A stretch of DNA of 14,483 nt, taken from positions 1 through 14,483 of the forward strand of contig JAZQJE010000043.1 in the NCBI GenBank assembly GCA_045541495.1, given 5' to 3'. A program made the translations under genes and the position numbers. This document shows, piece by piece, positions 13,021-14,483 of the stretch. The first letter of the stretch is position 1. Every line of letters begins with the position of its first letter. Source of the DNA: RGIG3009 sp045541495. GTDB taxonomy: Bacteria > Bacillota > Clostridia > Oscillospirales > Acutalibacteraceae. A model generated the notes under the pieces. That model was not told where the DNA came from and made no database searches. It saw nothing but the letters and a program-made list of their open reading frames with translations.

Positions 13021-14391
13021 ATGGAACGCTTATACGACGGACAATTTCGGGATGTCTTTACATTCTTATGCGAGCGGGCAAAAGAAAATGCCCCCATCGA
13101 CCCCAAAGAATTTAAAAAATATGAAGTAAAACGCGGACTGCGTAATGCCGACGGCACAGGTGTGATGGCCGGCCTTACACGGGTGTGTAACGTGCACGGG
13201 TATGTGCTCGACGAGGGCGAAAAAATGCCGGTAAAAGGGGAACTCACCTATCGCGGGTATTCCCTGCAAGATCTGGTGGCGGGCAGTCACGGAAAAGGCC
13301 GTTTCGGGTTTGAAGAAGTGGTCTTTCTGTTGCTGTTCGGGCAACTGCCCGACGAGGAGCAGTTGCGGGAATTTAACGACCTGTTATCGGGATGTCGGGA
13401 ACTGCCCGAATATTTCGCCGAGGACATGATCATCAAAGCCCCCTCCCCCAACCTGATGAATAAAATGGCGCGGGCGGTATTGGCGCTGTATTCCTACGAT
13501 TCCAACCCCGACGACACGTCCATTGAAAACGTTATGCGCCAGTCTATTGAACTGATCGCCATGTTACCCAGTATTTTGGGATATGCCTATCAGGTAAAAC
13601 GCCGCCATTACGATCGGGAAAGCATGTATTTTCATCCGCTGATCGACGGGCTTTCCACGTCTGAGACCATTTTGCGTACCATTCGCGCCGACGCCGCCTA
13701 CACGGAAGAAGAAGCGCGGCTCTTGGACCTGTGTTTAATCCTGCACGCCGAGCACGGCGGCGGTAACAACTCTACTTTTACCACCCGTGTGTTATCTTCA
13801 TCGGGAACGGATACATTCTCCGCCATCGGTGCGGCCATCGGCTCACTGAAAGGTCCCCGTCACGGCGGTGCTAACTTAAAGGTCATCCGCATGATGGAAG
13901 ATATCAAAGAACACGTGCACAACGTACATGACGACGACGAAGTGGCAGCATATCTGAAAAAAATGCTACATAAAGAAGCGGGCGACGGCTCGGGTCTCAT
14001 CTACGGGATGGGGCACGCGGTGTACACCTTGTCCGATCCCCGCGCCGTGATCTTGAAAACGGAAGCGGAAAAAGCCGCCAAACGCAGCGGATTGGAAACG
14101 GATTTCGTGTTGCTGGATGCCGTTGAACGGCTCACCCCCGCATTGATGGCCAGCGAACGGGGGATCGACAAAGCCATGTGCGCCAACGTGGACTTGTATT
14201 CGGGTCTGATCTACCGTTCCATGGGTATTGCGGAAGAATTGTTTACGCCGCTCTTTGCCGTGGCGCGGATCAGCGGTTGGTGTGCCCACCGTATGGAAGA
14301 ACTGCTCACCGGCGGTAAGATCATTCGTCCCGCCTATAAGCCCCACAGCAAACCTCGCACCTATGTGGGGCTGTCCGACCGAAAAGGATAA
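13021..14391 (+). CDS. gltA: Citrate synthase
   Basis: 456 residues. It condenses oxaloacetate and acetyl-CoA to citrate. Catalytic residues are H245 in HAEHGGGNN, H281 in GPRHGGAN and D391 in NVDLYSG. Further signatures are LTYRGY (75-80), YGMGHAVYTLSDPRA (328-342) and the C-terminal LFAVARISGWCAHRMEE (411-427). It is somewhat longer than the average clostridial or Bacillus citrate synthase because of an N-terminal extension of about 50 residues, as in many clostridial enzymes. It is a single gene behind a consensus promoter, with no aconitase or isocitrate dehydrogenase in the window. In a fermentative anaerobe it would serve glutamate synthesis. Two terminator-like hairpins follow. The name gltA is used for the family; citZ would be equally valid. 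Confidence 0.95.
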   Translation: MERLYDGQFRDVFTFLCERAKENAPIDPKEFKKYEVKRGLRNADGTGVMAGLTRVCNVHGYVLDEGEKMPVKGELTYRGYSLQDLVAGSHGKGRFGFEEVVFLLLFGQLPDEEQLREFNDLLSGCRELPEYFAEDMIIKAPSPNLMNKMARAVLALYSYDSNPDDTSIENVMRQSIELIAMLPSILGYAYQVKRRHYDRESMYFHPLIDGLSTSETILRTIRADAAYTEEEARLLDLCLILHAEHGGGNNSTFTTRVLSSSGTDTFSAIGAAIGSLKGPRHGGANLKVIRMMEDIKEHVHNVHDDDEVAAYLKKMLHKEAGDGSGLIYGMGHAVYTLSDPRAVILKTEAEKAAKRSGLETDFVLLDAVERLTPALMASERGIDKAMCANVDLYSGLIYRSMGIAEELFTPLFAVARISGWCAHRMEELLTGGKIIRPAYKPHSKPRTYVGLSDRKG

Positions 14392-14404
14392 TCTCAACAA
14401 GCAA

Positions 14405-14430
14405 CCGCCTGCGGCAAGTGTCACAGGCGG
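14405..14430 (+). terminator. Hairpin downstream of citrate synthase, weak terminator
   Basis: CCGCCTG (14405-14411) pairs with CAGGCGG (14424-14430) across a 12-base loop. It is followed by GTTTCGTTTA, a poor T-run. It is 13 bases past the stop. The same 7-base stem sequence is used by the terminator at 2450-2471. Confidence 0.6.
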
Positions 14431-14462
14431 GTTTCGTTTACAAGAAAAACCGCGCATCGGGC

Positions 14463-14483
14463 AAAGCCCGTGGGGGGGCTTTT
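14463..14483 (+). terminator. Second terminator-like hairpin at the window end
   Basis: AAAGCCC (14463-14469) pairs with GGGCTTT (14476-14482) around a G-rich loop and runs into a T-run at the end of the window. It may end the citrate synthase transcript. The window stops before its T-run can be judged. Confidence 0.5.

Noticed and set aside
13966..14457. Open frame of about 163 codons on the minus strand opposite the citrate synthase end
   Set aside because: Shadow of citrate synthase, begins in its terminator region and shows no recognisable domain.

Overview
The window reads as chromosomal DNA of an anaerobic, spore-forming Firmicute, most likely a clostridial gut-type organism of the Oscillospiraceae kind. 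This is inferred from strong GGAGG-type ribosome sites, sigma-A-like promoters, a SpoIID protein, an [FeFe]-hydrogenase-like protein and a short clostridial-style SerA. Most of the window is moderately GC-rich. A stretch from about 2280 to 6140 is visibly A+T-richer and looks like an inserted accessory block.

Layout. (1) 11-2106, minus strand: a small two-helix membrane protein with a zinc ribbon, a PglC/WcaJ-type sugar-phosphate transferase with its own promoter and terminator, and a membrane-anchored DUF218 (YdcF/SanA-like) protein. This is a cell-envelope set. (2) 2107-2511: gene-poor DNA with GC-rich palindromes that resemble a dispersed intergenic repeat, followed by an A+T-rich stretch. 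(3) 2512-5718, minus strand, the A+T-rich island: a DUF1906 (Rv2525c/GH25-like barrel) protein, a 474-residue protein of unknown function and a small membrane-anchored protein follow one another closely. After a REP-like palindromic element comes a lipoprotein. (4) 5719-6193: a 475-base gene-free A+T-rich region with two perfect long hairpins and several dyads. (5) 6194-8445, minus strand: serC-serA, two steps of serine synthesis, with a promoter covered by a dyad. (6) 8646-11836, plus strand: a five-gene operon of DRTGG protein, RsbW-like ATPase, sensory-type [FeFe]-hydrogenase-like protein, second DRTGG protein and PHP phosphoesterase. (7) 11882-12841, minus strand: SpoIID, convergent with the operon across a shared terminator. 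(8) 13021-14391, plus strand: citrate synthase behind a perfect consensus promoter.

The most interesting system is the operon at 8646-11836. All four H-cluster cysteine ligands of an [FeFe]-hydrogenase are visible, but the proton-relay cysteine is alanine, as in the HydS-type sensory enzymes. The gene sits between a protein-kinase-type ATPase and DRTGG/PHP proteins, which suggests a hydrogen- or redox-sensing signalling module. No catalytic hydrogenase or maturase gene is in the window. The second is the A+T-rich island, whose cell-wall-hydrolase-like but apparently altered barrel protein is grouped with an unknown protein, a membrane protein and a lipoprotein. Its function cannot be named from sequence alone.
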